DNA from: Corticicoccus populi
GTDB taxonomy: Bacteria; Bacillota; Bacilli; Staphylococcales; Salinicoccaceae
Assembly (NCBI RefSeq): GCF_042686195.1
Contig: NZ_JBHUOQ010000001.1
Location: 1,426,001-1,490,000, forward strand
Length of the DNA stretch: 64,000 bases
Direction of reading: 5' to 3'
The notes below the pieces were generated by a model. The model made no database searches. It was given only the letters and a program-made list of their open reading frames with translations, and had not been told where the DNA came from. The translations under genes and the position numbers were made by a program. Of the stretch, positions 1-8,335 are shown one piece after another; within the stretch, counting starts at the first letter, position 1, and each line of letters starts with the position of its first letter.

Positions 1-403
1 AGTAGCTGACACCGCGTCCGCCGAGTGCTTCTTCACCCGGCACGCCGATTTTTTTATATTCTGCACCGGTCGCGATAATGATTGCTTTCGTTTTAATATC
101 TTCAGAACCGGTCTTTAATACTTTAATACCGTCTTCTACTTCGATGGATTTAATATCCGCATACTTGTATTCTGCACCGAATTTCTGTGCATGTTCAAAC
201 ATTTTGGATGACAATTCCGGTCCGGTCACAAAATCAAAGCCGGGGAAATTCTCAACTTCTTCTGTATTCGCCATCTGTCCGCCCGGCACACCGCGTTCAA
301 GCATCACTGTCTTTAAGTTGGCACGTGATGCATAAACAGCAGCAGTCATTCCGGCCGGTCCTGCGCCAATAATTACTACGTCATATATTGTTTCTTCAGT
401 CAT
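1..403 (-). CDS. trxB: Thioredoxin reductase, N-terminal part (cut by window edge)
   Basis: Thioredoxin reductase is a cytoplasmic flavoenzyme that moves electrons from NADPH to thioredoxin. Only about 134 N-terminal residues lie in the window and the gene runs off the left edge. The visible part begins MTEETIYDVVIIGAGPAG, which is the Rossmann GxGxxG FAD-binding motif. It continues through the family segment GGQMANTEEVENFPGF and stops at GGRGVSY, just before the place where the redox CAxCDG motif is expected. The ATG at 403 follows an AGGAGT ribosome site at good spacing. The next gene upstream is a TPR protein, the same neighbour order as in Staphylococcus. The identification is secure from sequence, although the catalytic cysteines cannot be seen. 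Confidence 0.95.
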   Translation of the reverse strand, partial: MTEETIYDVVIIGAGPAGMTAAVYASRANLKTVMLERGVPGGQMANTEEVENFPGFDFVTGPELSSKMFEHAQKFGAEYKYADIKSIEVEDGIKVLKTGSEDIKTKAIIIATGAEYKKIGVPGEEALGGRGVSY

Positions 404-467
404 TGTTAAACTCCTTAGTATTAATTTTCATGTCTTCACATTATATATTTTCATTACTTTTTTTACA

Positions 468-1889
468 TTAATTCTGCTCAATCATGCCGATTGCCTTATT
501 CAGCTTATAGTTTGTCACTTCAAATTCCCGGCACAAACCGGACTTTGTAAACTTCCGTCCCTTTTGGAATAAATACAAATTAGCAGCAACAAGTGCGCCG
601 GTATCTTCAAAATCACCAATGCGTTCATATATATCGTGAAATGTATCAATCCACTGCAGCAGATCCTCATCAGAATTGTAGCCGCTCTCAGTCAGCGCCT
701 CAAGTCCTGCATGCATTCTGCCGAGACGTACGAGTTTCAGCCCCTGGAATAAAAAGGTCACATATAATTTTTCGTAATCTTCCATCCCTTCAATCCGCGT
801 CCAGATATTATGTCCGAGTATCGCCTCTTTCGGCTCGACTCTGTGAATTTTATATAATCCGAGAAGGCGTTCATGTGTATCATCACTATCTAAAAACTGA
901 TGTTCCAGCCGCTCAATTTCAACCATCGCATCATTTTTCACCCATGGACTGTGCTGGACATCGACTCTGTGGAACTGCTGCATTCTCTCCCAGAATAATT
1001 TTGATTCTTCCGGTTTTCCAGTATAAAAGCTCGCATGGCTTAACGCATGCAGCAGCTGGAAACTGACAAACTGCTGATTTTTATAGAGCGGCATTAACAG
1101 TTCATATGCCCGGTCATATTTTCTCAGGAAGCTGAGTACGAGTCCTACTTTAAAACGGTCATCATCATCAAGCGGCTGCACCACTTCAAGCTTCTTTAAA
1201 TATCTCTGATACTTCTCCTCTTCACCAGTGTGGTAATAGAGAAGTGTCATATGGCTCAGTGCATGCATATCCGTCTTATTCTCTTTTAAAAGCTGCTCAA
1301 GTAATTCTCCCGCTTCATCAAATTGATTTAAGAATAAATAGGCCATCGCTTTTAAATTTCTGAATTCCCGCTCCTCCTGAATCTCAACAGGCATTGCAGA
1401 TAAGAAATCAAGTGCTTCTTCGATTCTTGCATTCATAAATAAGTGCTGGAAGATATGGTGTCCGACAAAGCGTTCCGCTTCACTTTCCACTTCATTCTCA
1501 TCTTCAACAGCCACGTCAAATAAACGCTCAAGTTCATCCTGATAATCATCTTCCGGATAATGTTTGACATACTCCATACCAAATAGGAATGCCTTGTTCG
1601 GATCATTCATAATGATATACAGCTGACTCAAAATATAATAAAATTCAGCATCGTAATGATGCTGAATGAAATGATTAATCAATATATGTTCAGCTTCAGC
1701 ATGACGCCCGTTATCCGCAAGAAGATACACATATTGAGACAGATAGCTTAAATTACTGTTGTCTGTCTCAAAAGCTTTTTTAAAATGCTTCAGCGCCTCT
1801 TTTTTATTATTTTGTTCGACTTTTTTTAGTCCTTGATTAAAGTAAAATGAACCACTTTGTTGAAATGGAACAACTTTTCTGTCAGACAT
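468..1889 (-). CDS. Tetratricopeptide-repeat protein, function unknown
   Basis: This 473-residue soluble protein has no signal peptide and is rich in helical repeats of TPR type (for example ALKHFKKAFETDNSNLSYL near residue 33 and later degenerate copies). Such repeats bind other proteins or peptides. The C-terminal 100 residues look less repetitive and may form a separate domain. The start overlaps the stop of the upstream acetyltransferase gene by 8 bases, so the two are probably co-translated. The gene sits between trxB and the lgt group, where staphylococci carry a TPR protein of similar size. No enzymatic motif is visible and no specific partner can be named. Confidence 0.85.
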   Translation of the reverse strand: MSDRKVVPFQQSGSFYFNQGLKKVEQNNKKEALKHFKKAFETDNSNLSYLSQYVYLLADNGRHAEAEHILINHFIQHHYDAEFYYILSQLYIIMNDPNKAFLFGMEYVKHYPEDDYQDELERLFDVAVEDENEVESEAERFVGHHIFQHLFMNARIEEALDFLSAMPVEIQEEREFRNLKAMAYLFLNQFDEAGELLEQLLKENKTDMHALSHMTLLYYHTGEEEKYQRYLKKLEVVQPLDDDDRFKVGLVLSFLRKYDRAYELLMPLYKNQQFVSFQLLHALSHASFYTGKPEESKLFWERMQQFHRVDVQHSPWVKNDAMVEIERLEHQFLDSDDTHERLLGLYKIHRVEPKEAILGHNIWTRIEGMEDYEKLYVTFLFQGLKLVRLGRMHAGLEALTESGYNSDEDLLQWIDTFHDIYERIGDFEDTGALVAANLYLFQKGRKFTKSGLCREFEVTNYKLNKAIGMIEQN

Positions 1890-2373
1890 TCGATTTACTC
1901 CTCATAACAAGCGGATTACCATAACATAACGTATCATCCGGAATATCCTTCGACACGACACTCCCTGCACCGACCGTCACATTGCTGCCGATTGATACGC
2001 CGGGCAGTATCGTAACATTGGCACCAATCATTGTGTTTTCACCAATGTACACATCACCGATACGGTATTCATCCACTAAATATTCATGCGTCAATATTAC
2101 CGTATTATAACCGATAATACTGTTGTTGCCAATATGAATATACTCCGGATACATTAAATCCGGCATTGCCTTATAGGCAAATGAAACATGATCTGAAAGA
2201 TCCATCCCGAGAAATTTTTTATACAGTTTGTATTTAAGCCGTGTTGACGGACAGAAACGCCCGGTTTCAATGACAAGAAAATTTTTAGCAACTTTAAAAG
2301 GGGAGACTGTCTGATATAAATTCCACAGCGGATTCAAACCCTGCACCTTGTATTTAATCAATTTTCTCATCAT
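1882..2373 (-). CDS. Hexapeptide-repeat acyltransferase (YvoF-like)
   Basis: This 163-residue protein carries left-handed beta-helix hexapeptide repeats in its C-terminal half (stretches such as IGNNSIIGYNTVI, IGENTMIGANVTILPGVSIG and VTVGAGSVVSKDIP). This is the fold of serine/galactoside/maltose-type O-acetyltransferases. The substrate is unknown. The start codon overlaps the lgt stop in the form TAATG, so it is translationally coupled to lgt. B. subtilis has an acetyltransferase (yvoF) in the same place after hprK-lgt, which supports orthology. A second ATG one codon downstream is equally possible. The B. subtilis phosphatase gene ppaX found in this position is absent here. Confidence 0.85.
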   Translation of the reverse strand: MMRKLIKYKVQGLNPLWNLYQTVSPFKVAKNFLVIETGRFCPSTRLKYKLYKKFLGMDLSDHVSFAYKAMPDLMYPEYIHIGNNSIIGYNTVILTHEYLVDEYRIGDVYIGENTMIGANVTILPGVSIGSNVTVGAGSVVSKDIPDDTLCYGNPLVMRSKSNV

Positions 2374-3251
2374 TATTTCTTCTTCCTGCGTTTGTTACTC
2401 ACGTGTTTTACAGGCTTCTTTTTATTCACACGACCATATACATAGTTGACACTGCCGTACTGCGGCAGATTCATTTTCATGGAACGGTACACCCAGATTA
2501 ATACAGCGGCTGCGATCGTAATAATCGAAATCACCTGTGCCGCGCGCAGCATTTCACCAATCATCAGACTGTCTGTACGCATCCCTTCGATAAAGAAACG
2601 CCCCACAGAATAATAGATTAAATATAACAGTACCGTCTGTCCGATTTTCAGTTTCGGACGAATCAGGATGAGGACCACCACACCGATAATACTCCAGACA
2701 GACTCATATAAAAATGTCGGGTGATAGTAGGCACCATCAATATACATCTGATTAATAATGAATTCCGGCAGTCTTAAAGATTCAAGAAACTGACGGCTGA
2801 CTTCACCGCCGTGAGCCTCCTGATTAATAAAGTTTCCCCACCGGCCGACTGCCTGTCCGAGCAGTATACTTGGTGCCGCTATATCTGCGACCTGGAAGAA
2901 ACTGAGGTTTTTCTTTTTACAGTAAATGAGGCCTGCTAAAAATCCGCCGATTAAACCGCCGTGAATCGCCATACCGCCCTCATTCACCATAATAATACTT
3001 ACAGGATTCGCTCCGTAGTAATCCCAGTTGAATACAACATAGTACAATCTTGCACCAATTAAAGAAAATAAAATAATGTAGAACATTAAATCCGTAAACA
3101 TACCTTCCGGCATGTTGCGCTTGACCGCTTCTCTGTTGGCAAGCATATATCCGATGACCATGCCGAGGGCTATAATCACACCGTACCATCTGATATCCAG
3201 AGGGCCGAGGCTGACTGCGACAGGATCTATCGGCTGAATGTTAAAAATCAT
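2373..3251 (-). CDS. lgt: Prolipoprotein diacylglyceryl transferase
   Basis: Lgt is an integral membrane enzyme. It transfers diacylglycerol from phosphatidylglycerol to the lipobox cysteine of prolipoproteins, the first step of lipoprotein maturation. The 292-residue protein has about seven hydrophobic segments. It contains the Lgt signature around residues 136-148 (GRWGNFINQEAHG, with the conserved Arg, Asn and Glu) and an early IRWYG motif. The C-terminal tail is very basic (KKKPVKHVSNKRRKKK). The gene overlaps hprK by 11 bases and is followed immediately by the acetyltransferase gene. Likely substrates in this window include CccB, the SstD-like binding protein and several small lipoproteins. 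Confidence 0.97.
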   Translation of the reverse strand: MIFNIQPIDPVAVSLGPLDIRWYGVIIALGMVIGYMLANREAVKRNMPEGMFTDLMFYIILFSLIGARLYYVVFNWDYYGANPVSIIMVNEGGMAIHGGLIGGFLAGLIYCKKKNLSFFQVADIAAPSILLGQAVGRWGNFINQEAHGGEVSRQFLESLRLPEFIINQMYIDGAYYHPTFLYESVWSIIGVVVLILIRPKLKIGQTVLLYLIYYSVGRFFIEGMRTDSLMIGEMLRAAQVISIITIAAAVLIWVYRSMKMNLPQYGSVNYVYGRVNKKKPVKHVSNKRRKKK

Positions 3252-4179
3252 TATTCAGCCCTCCGTTTTTCTGAATCTGGTTATTCAGTCTGCCGTTAAA
3301 TTCAAGTGCCGCATCATACCCCATATGCTGGAGACGGTAATTCATCGCAGCGACTTCAATGATTCCTGCGAGACTCCGCCCCGGACGGATTGGTATGGTC
3401 CGCTGCTCCACTTCGGAATTCAGTATTTTAACCATTTTATGTTCAAGACCGATTCTGTCATATGTTTTATTGGCATCCCAAAGTTCAAGATTAACGTTCA
3501 ACATGACACGTTTCTCCTCAAGAATACATCCGGCGCCGAACAGCGTCATTACATTAATAATGCCGAGCCCCCGGATCTCAAGTAAGTTCCGGATGAGTTC
3601 CGGTGCAGATCCCATCAACACATTATTCGATACTTCTTTGATTTCAACATTATCATCCGCAACAAGTCTGTGTCCGTTTTTTACCAGCTCAAGCGCTGTC
3701 TCACTTTTACCGACACCACTCTCACCCGTAATCATGACACCAATTCCGTATACATCCACAAGGACACCATGTAAATTGGTTTCCGGTGCCAGTTCTTTTT
3801 CCAGGTAGCTTGACAGCTGGGAGAAGAAATTGGTTGTATTTGTTTCAGTCAGCAGCAATGGAATATTATTCTGGTTGCATGCTTCTATAAGTTCAAGCGG
3901 TGCGTGCAGATCCCGCGTCACAATAATACACGGTGTTTCTTTACGGCACAGCCGTTTCGAACGGTCCTCACGCTCTTCATCGACCAGCATTCTTTCAAAG
4001 AATGAGATTTCCGTCATACCTAAAATCTGAACCCGGTCCGACGAATAGTGGGAAAAATACCCTGCGATTTCCAGAGCCGGCCTTGAAATATCAATATTTT
4101 TAATCTGCTTTTCAAGACCTTTATTACCTGCAGCCACTTTAAGATTGAGTTTTTTTGCGATATTATTTACTGAAAGCAT
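3241..4179 (-). CDS. hprK: HPr kinase/phosphorylase
   Basis: HprK phosphorylates and dephosphorylates Ser46 of the phosphocarrier HPr and so controls carbon catabolite repression through CcpA. The 312-residue length is typical. The Walker A loop GESGVGKS lies at residues 152-159 and is preceded by the catalytic HGVLVDVYGIG segment. The family K3-type loop EIRGLGIINV follows near residue 202. The gene has its own likely promoter (4210-4238) and a GGGGTGA ribosome site. A terminator separates it from the upstream uvrBA-yvlB unit, so hprK-lgt-acetyltransferase-TPR form one transcription unit. Confidence 0.97.
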   Translation of the reverse strand: MLSVNNIAKKLNLKVAAGNKGLEKQIKNIDISRPALEIAGYFSHYSSDRVQILGMTEISFFERMLVDEEREDRSKRLCRKETPCIIVTRDLHAPLELIEACNQNNIPLLLTETNTTNFFSQLSSYLEKELAPETNLHGVLVDVYGIGVMITGESGVGKSETALELVKNGHRLVADDNVEIKEVSNNVLMGSAPELIRNLLEIRGLGIINVMTLFGAGCILEEKRVMLNVNLELWDANKTYDRIGLEHKMVKILNSEVEQRTIPIRPGRSLAGIIEVAAMNYRLQHMGYDAALEFNGRLNNQIQKNGGLNNDF

Positions 4180-4209
4180 TTCTTCACCCCGACACTTCTA
4201 ATTACTTCA

Positions 4210-4238
4210 ACTATAATGAATGCATACATCAAATGCAA
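4210..4238 (-). promoter_or_regulatory. Probable SigA promoter of hprK-lgt operon
   Basis: On the minus strand TTGCAT (4238-4233) and TATAGT (4215-4210) are separated by 17 bases, a good fit to the housekeeping -35/-10 pattern. It lies 30 bases upstream of the hprK start and just downstream of a terminator. Confidence 0.6.
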
Positions 4239-4258
4239 TCATCTTAAATACAGTCCAT

Positions 4259-4285
4259 AAAAAAAGACCGGCAGAGCCGGTCCTT
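4259..4285 (-). terminator. Terminator after yvlB-like gene
   Basis: A perfect GACCGGC/GCCGGTC stem with a 3-base loop is followed on the minus strand by eight T. It lies 3 bases after the stop of the DUF4097 gene and ends the uvrB-uvrA-yvlB unit. Confidence 0.9.
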
Positions 4286-4288
4286 ATG

Positions 4289-5488
4289 TTATCTTCTGTG
4301 TAATGTGACACTGCCGAATTTTGTGCTGACTTCAAGGAATAATCCTTTTTCGTCTGTGTCATTGACAAGCATGACTTCTTTTAATCCGAAATCCTGCTGC
4401 TTCATCGCACGGACATCAATTTCCGGCGGATAATTAATCTGTCCCACCACTGTACTGAGACGGCCTTCGAGTTCACGCCCCTGCGGAACGCTGACGTTTA
4501 CGCCGCCCATATTCGTGTTGATTGTCACATACTCCATGGATTTCGTCAGTGCGAGAGTGACCGATCCATTTGCCGATACAGTCACATCTTTCGCATTAAA
4601 GTTGTCTGTATTCACTGTCCCCACCATACTGACAATCTCAAGGTTGCCGTATGAACCGTTCTGCAGGTTAATATGCCCGCGGGACGTTCTGACAAAGGCA
4701 TGATCCGATGATACACTGTCGAGTGTGACATCCCCGTTTAAAATATCTACGGTTAAATCTTTAAAGTCTCTGTCCTTAATGGAAATATTGCCGTTTGATC
4801 CGGAAATAATCAGACGTTTGATATCATTCGGATTCAGCTGCAGTTCAACATTTACTTTGACACTTCTTATATCCGAAACGATAATGAGTTCACCGTTTTT
4901 CACTTCACAGATAATATCTTTAAAGTAATTTTTCTTTTTATCCAGTTTTCTGTACATCGGGCTCACTTCAAACTTCGCTGTTGTCACACGCTCAGTCGGC
5001 ACAATAACAATGTTGCCGTTTGTAATATCCAGAGACACATTGTTAAACTCCTGATCGATCGTTTCAATCAGTCTGTTTTTCGGCCCCTGTGAAAACATGG
5101 AATCAATATTTGAGTTTTTAACAGAATCAAATACTTTTTCAAATTTATCAAACGCCTGTGATGTCTGCTTCTGTCCTTCAAATCTGCTTTTAACATCACG
5201 ATAGACACTGCTTGCTTTGTCGTTCAAATCCCGGTAGGTATCACCGGCTTTATCTTTATTCACATACTTATTGACTTCGCCCATAAACTGCTGGAACAAA
5301 TCATTGACCTTTCCGCTCTCTTCACTGCGCTCTGCTTCAGGTTCTTCCTTGGTACCGGTTGTCTTGTCTTCATAGCTTCTGTTGTCGGCACTGTCTTTTT
5401 CGCCTAACGCTTCAATCAGACGCACCGCTTCTTCGGATGATATTTTCCCTTCATCAAGCATCTTCAGTATACGTTCTTTACTATCCAT
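4289..5488 (-). CDS. DUF4097-family protein with YvlB-type N-terminal domain
   Basis: This 399-residue protein has no signal peptide. It opens with a short helical domain (MDSKERILKMLDEGKISSEEA), the YvlB/SHOCT-like N-terminal module. A charged linker follows, and from about residue 130 onward there is a repetitive beta-rich domain of the DUF4097 (beta-helix, adhesin-like) type with many short strands such as LDITNGNIVIVPTERV and LTVDILNGDVTLDSVSSD. Its start overlaps the uvrA stop by 8 bases. B. subtilis keeps yvlABCD in exactly this interval between uvrA and hprK, and YvlB has the same architecture, so this is probably the yvlB orthologue with yvlA, yvlC and yvlD lost. In B. subtilis that group is linked to envelope stress; a similar role here is inference. 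Confidence 0.8.
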   Translation of the reverse strand: MDSKERILKMLDEGKISSEEAVRLIEALGEKDSADNRSYEDKTTGTKEEPEAERSEESGKVNDLFQQFMGEVNKYVNKDKAGDTYRDLNDKASSVYRDVKSRFEGQKQTSQAFDKFEKVFDSVKNSNIDSMFSQGPKNRLIETIDQEFNNVSLDITNGNIVIVPTERVTTAKFEVSPMYRKLDKKKNYFKDIICEVKNGELIIVSDIRSVKVNVELQLNPNDIKRLIISGSNGNISIKDRDFKDLTVDILNGDVTLDSVSSDHAFVRTSRGHINLQNGSYGNLEIVSMVGTVNTDNFNAKDVTVSANGSVTLALTKSMEYVTINTNMGGVNVSVPQGRELEGRLSTVVGQINYPPEIDVRAMKQQDFGLKEVMLVNDTDEKGLFLEVSTKFGSVTLHRR

Positions 5489-8330
5489 GGTTTACCTCCT
5501 CATGGTTTCTCGATAACCATTTTTTAAGATGATACCCTGTGTGGCTTGCCGGTTCATTCATGATATCTTCAATTGTACCATTGACGACAATTGTTCCGCC
5601 ACCGGCACCCCCTTCAGGTCCTAAATCAATCACATGGTCGGCAACTTTAATCACATCCAGATTATGCTCAATAATAATCACTGTATCTCCGTTGTCCACG
5701 AGCCTTTGAATTACAGTAATCAGTTTCGCGATATCTTCTGAGTGCAGTCCTGTAGTCGGTTCATCAAGAATGTATAAAGACTTCCCGTTTGACCGTCGGT
5801 GCAGTTCAGAAGCCAGTTTCACACGCTGTGCTTCACCGCCGGACAATGTTGTTGCCGGCTGACCGAGTCTGACATAACCGAGTCCGACATCGAGGAGTGT
5901 TTTTATTTTACGCTTGATTTTAGGCAGGTTTTCAAAGAAATAATATGCTTCTTCCACCGTCATTGCTAAAATATCTGCGATACTTTTGTCTTTATACGTC
6001 ACTTCGAGTGTTTCTCTGTTGTACCGTTTGCCGTCACAGACTTCACAGGGTACAAAGACATCCGGCAGAAAGTGCATTTCTATTTTAATAATACCGTCTC
6101 CTCTGCACGCTTCACAGCGGCCGCCCTTCACATTGAAGCTGAACCGTCCTTTACTGTATCCGCGGACCTTTGCTTCATTCGTCTGTGCAAACACATCTCT
6201 GATATCATCGAACACTCCTGTATATGTTGCCGGGTTACTTCTCGGTGTCCGGCCGATCGGCGACTGATCGATATCTATGATTTTCTCTATTTGATCTGCA
6301 CCTTTGATACTGTCGTGTTCACCTGGCAGCTGCTTTGTTTTATACAGCTTTGAATGAATCCCTTTATATATAATTTCATTGACAAGGGTACTCTTTCCGG
6401 AGCCGGAAACACCTGTCACAACATTTAAAACAGACATCGGCACTTTAATATTAACGTCCTTCAGATTGTTCTGGCGGGCGCCTTTAACTTCAATCGCATG
6501 CTTCATATCCGGCTTACGATATTCTTCCGGCAGCGGTATTTGGCGCTTTCCGCTTAAATACTGGCCGGTAATGGAGTTTGGATCATTCATCACTTCTTCC
6601 GGTGTCCCTGAAGAAACCACTTCGCCGCCGTGCTCCCCGGCACCCGGACCGATATCGATTAAATAATCACTCGCAAGCATCGTATCCTCATCATGTTCCA
6701 CAACAATCAGAGTATTGCCGAGTTCTCTCATGTCTTTTAACGTACTGATCAGACGGTCATTATCTCTCTGATGCAGTCCGATGGACGGCTCATCAAGAAT
6801 ATACAGGACACCGCTCAGTCTGGAACCGATTTGTGTCGCAAGTCTGATACGCTGCGCTTCACCGCCGGACAATGTCCCGCTTTTACGGTTCAATGTCAGA
6901 TAATCGAGACCAACATTTCTTAAAAACGTCAGGCGCTCATTAATTTCTTTTAAAATCGGTGCCGCAATCACTTCATTTTGTCTGGACAGGTTTAAGTGCT
7001 CAAAGAATTCAAGCGCATTGTTCACCGCCTGATCCACCGCTTCACCAATATGGCGGCCGTCCACCTTCACAGATAACGCTTCTTCGTTCAGTCTGTAGCC
7101 GCTGCACGCGTGACACGTGGTCTCACGCATATATTTCGCCATTGCTTCACGCGTATATTCTGACGGACTTTCATTATATCTGCGTTCAATATTATTCATC
7201 ACGCCTTCATACGGCGCTTCACGGCGGCGGGTCACACCGTTGTCCTGTTTAAAGACATACGTGATCAACTCGCCCTTTGAACCGTACAGAATAATATCCC
7301 GTTCCTTCTTTTTCAATGATTTAAACGGTACCGTCATATCTATATTGAAATACTCACATGTCTGTTTCAGCATCTGCGGATAATAGTTCGAGCTGACCGG
7401 CTCCCAGGCCGCAACTGCACCCTCTTCAAGAGATTTTGTTTCATCCGGCACGACAAGTTTTTCACTGACGGACATCTTCATGCCGAGGCCGTCACATTCA
7501 CTGCACGCACCGAAAGGTGCGTTAAATGAAAACAGTCTCGGCTCCATTTCGGACACTGTAAACCCGCATTCAGGACACGCATAATGTTCCGAAAAATGAA
7601 GGTCTTCACCGTCAATGATATTGACCGTCACATTCCCTTCACCCTTTGTCAGTGCCACCTGCAGTGAATCACTGAGTCTTGATTCAATATTGTCTCTGAC
7701 AACGAGCCTGTCAATGACGACATCGATATCATGCTTTTTATTTTTACTCAGTTCCGGAACTTCTTCAATGTCATACATTTCACCGTCAACCACTACTCTC
7801 GCAAAGCCTTCTTTCCCAAGCTGTTCGAGCAGTTTCACATGCTGACCCTTACGGCCGTGCACAATCGGGGACAATAGTTGAATCTTTGTACGCTCTTCTA
7901 AAGACATCACTTTATCCACCATTTCCTGGATAGTCTGTGAAGTAATTTCTATACCATGGTTCGGGCAGTACGGTGTTCCCGCTCTCGCATACAAGAGCCT
8001 CAGGTAATCATAAATCTCGGTAATCGTCGATACTGTCGACCGCGGGTTATTACTGGTTGTTTTCTGGTCAATGGCAATTGCCGGTGACAGTCCTTCGATT
8101 GAATCCACATCGGGCTTTTCCATCTGTCCGAGGAACTGTCTTGCATATGCACTAAGTGACTCCACATAACGTCTCTGGCCCTCGGCATATATTGTATCAA
8201 ACGCAAGAGATGATTTTCCGGACCCTGACAAACCCGTCATTACAACCAGCTTGTCACGCGGGATATCTATATTCAAACCTTTTAAATTATGCTGTCTCGC
8301 ACCTTTAATACTAATGTTCTTATTCTTCAC
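5481..8330 (-). CDS. uvrA: Excinuclease ABC subunit A
   Basis: UvrA is the ATP-driven damage sensor of nucleotide excision repair and works with UvrB. The 949-residue protein has two ABC-type ATPase halves. The first Walker A is GLSGSGKSS at residues 33-41, and a second GVSGSGKST lies in the C-terminal half. Two LSGGEAQR signatures are present, as are zinc-finger cysteines (CPECGF...CSECDG and CEACRGDG...CEVCDG). It lies 5 bases after uvrB and shares its SOS-type control region upstream of uvrB. The length and motifs are typical. Confidence 0.98.
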   Translation of the reverse strand: MKNKNISIKGARQHNLKGLNIDIPRDKLVVMTGLSGSGKSSLAFDTIYAEGQRRYVESLSAYARQFLGQMEKPDVDSIEGLSPAIAIDQKTTSNNPRSTVSTITEIYDYLRLLYARAGTPYCPNHGIEITSQTIQEMVDKVMSLEERTKIQLLSPIVHGRKGQHVKLLEQLGKEGFARVVVDGEMYDIEEVPELSKNKKHDIDVVIDRLVVRDNIESRLSDSLQVALTKGEGNVTVNIIDGEDLHFSEHYACPECGFTVSEMEPRLFSFNAPFGACSECDGLGMKMSVSEKLVVPDETKSLEEGAVAAWEPVSSNYYPQMLKQTCEYFNIDMTVPFKSLKKKERDIILYGSKGELITYVFKQDNGVTRRREAPYEGVMNNIERRYNESPSEYTREAMAKYMRETTCHACSGYRLNEEALSVKVDGRHIGEAVDQAVNNALEFFEHLNLSRQNEVIAAPILKEINERLTFLRNVGLDYLTLNRKSGTLSGGEAQRIRLATQIGSRLSGVLYILDEPSIGLHQRDNDRLISTLKDMRELGNTLIVVEHDEDTMLASDYLIDIGPGAGEHGGEVVSSGTPEEVMNDPNSITGQYLSGKRQIPLPEEYRKPDMKHAIEVKGARQNNLKDVNIKVPMSVLNVVTGVSGSGKSTLVNEIIYKGIHSKLYKTKQLPGEHDSIKGADQIEKIIDIDQSPIGRTPRSNPATYTGVFDDIRDVFAQTNEAKVRGYSKGRFSFNVKGGRCEACRGDGIIKIEMHFLPDVFVPCEVCDGKRYNRETLEVTYKDKSIADILAMTVEEAYYFFENLPKIKRKIKTLLDVGLGYVRLGQPATTLSGGEAQRVKLASELHRRSNGKSLYILDEPTTGLHSEDIAKLITVIQRLVDNGDTVIIIEHNLDVIKVADHVIDLGPEGGAGGGTIVVNGTIEDIMNEPASHTGYHLKKWLSRNHEEVNHG

Positions 8331-8335
8331 TCAAA

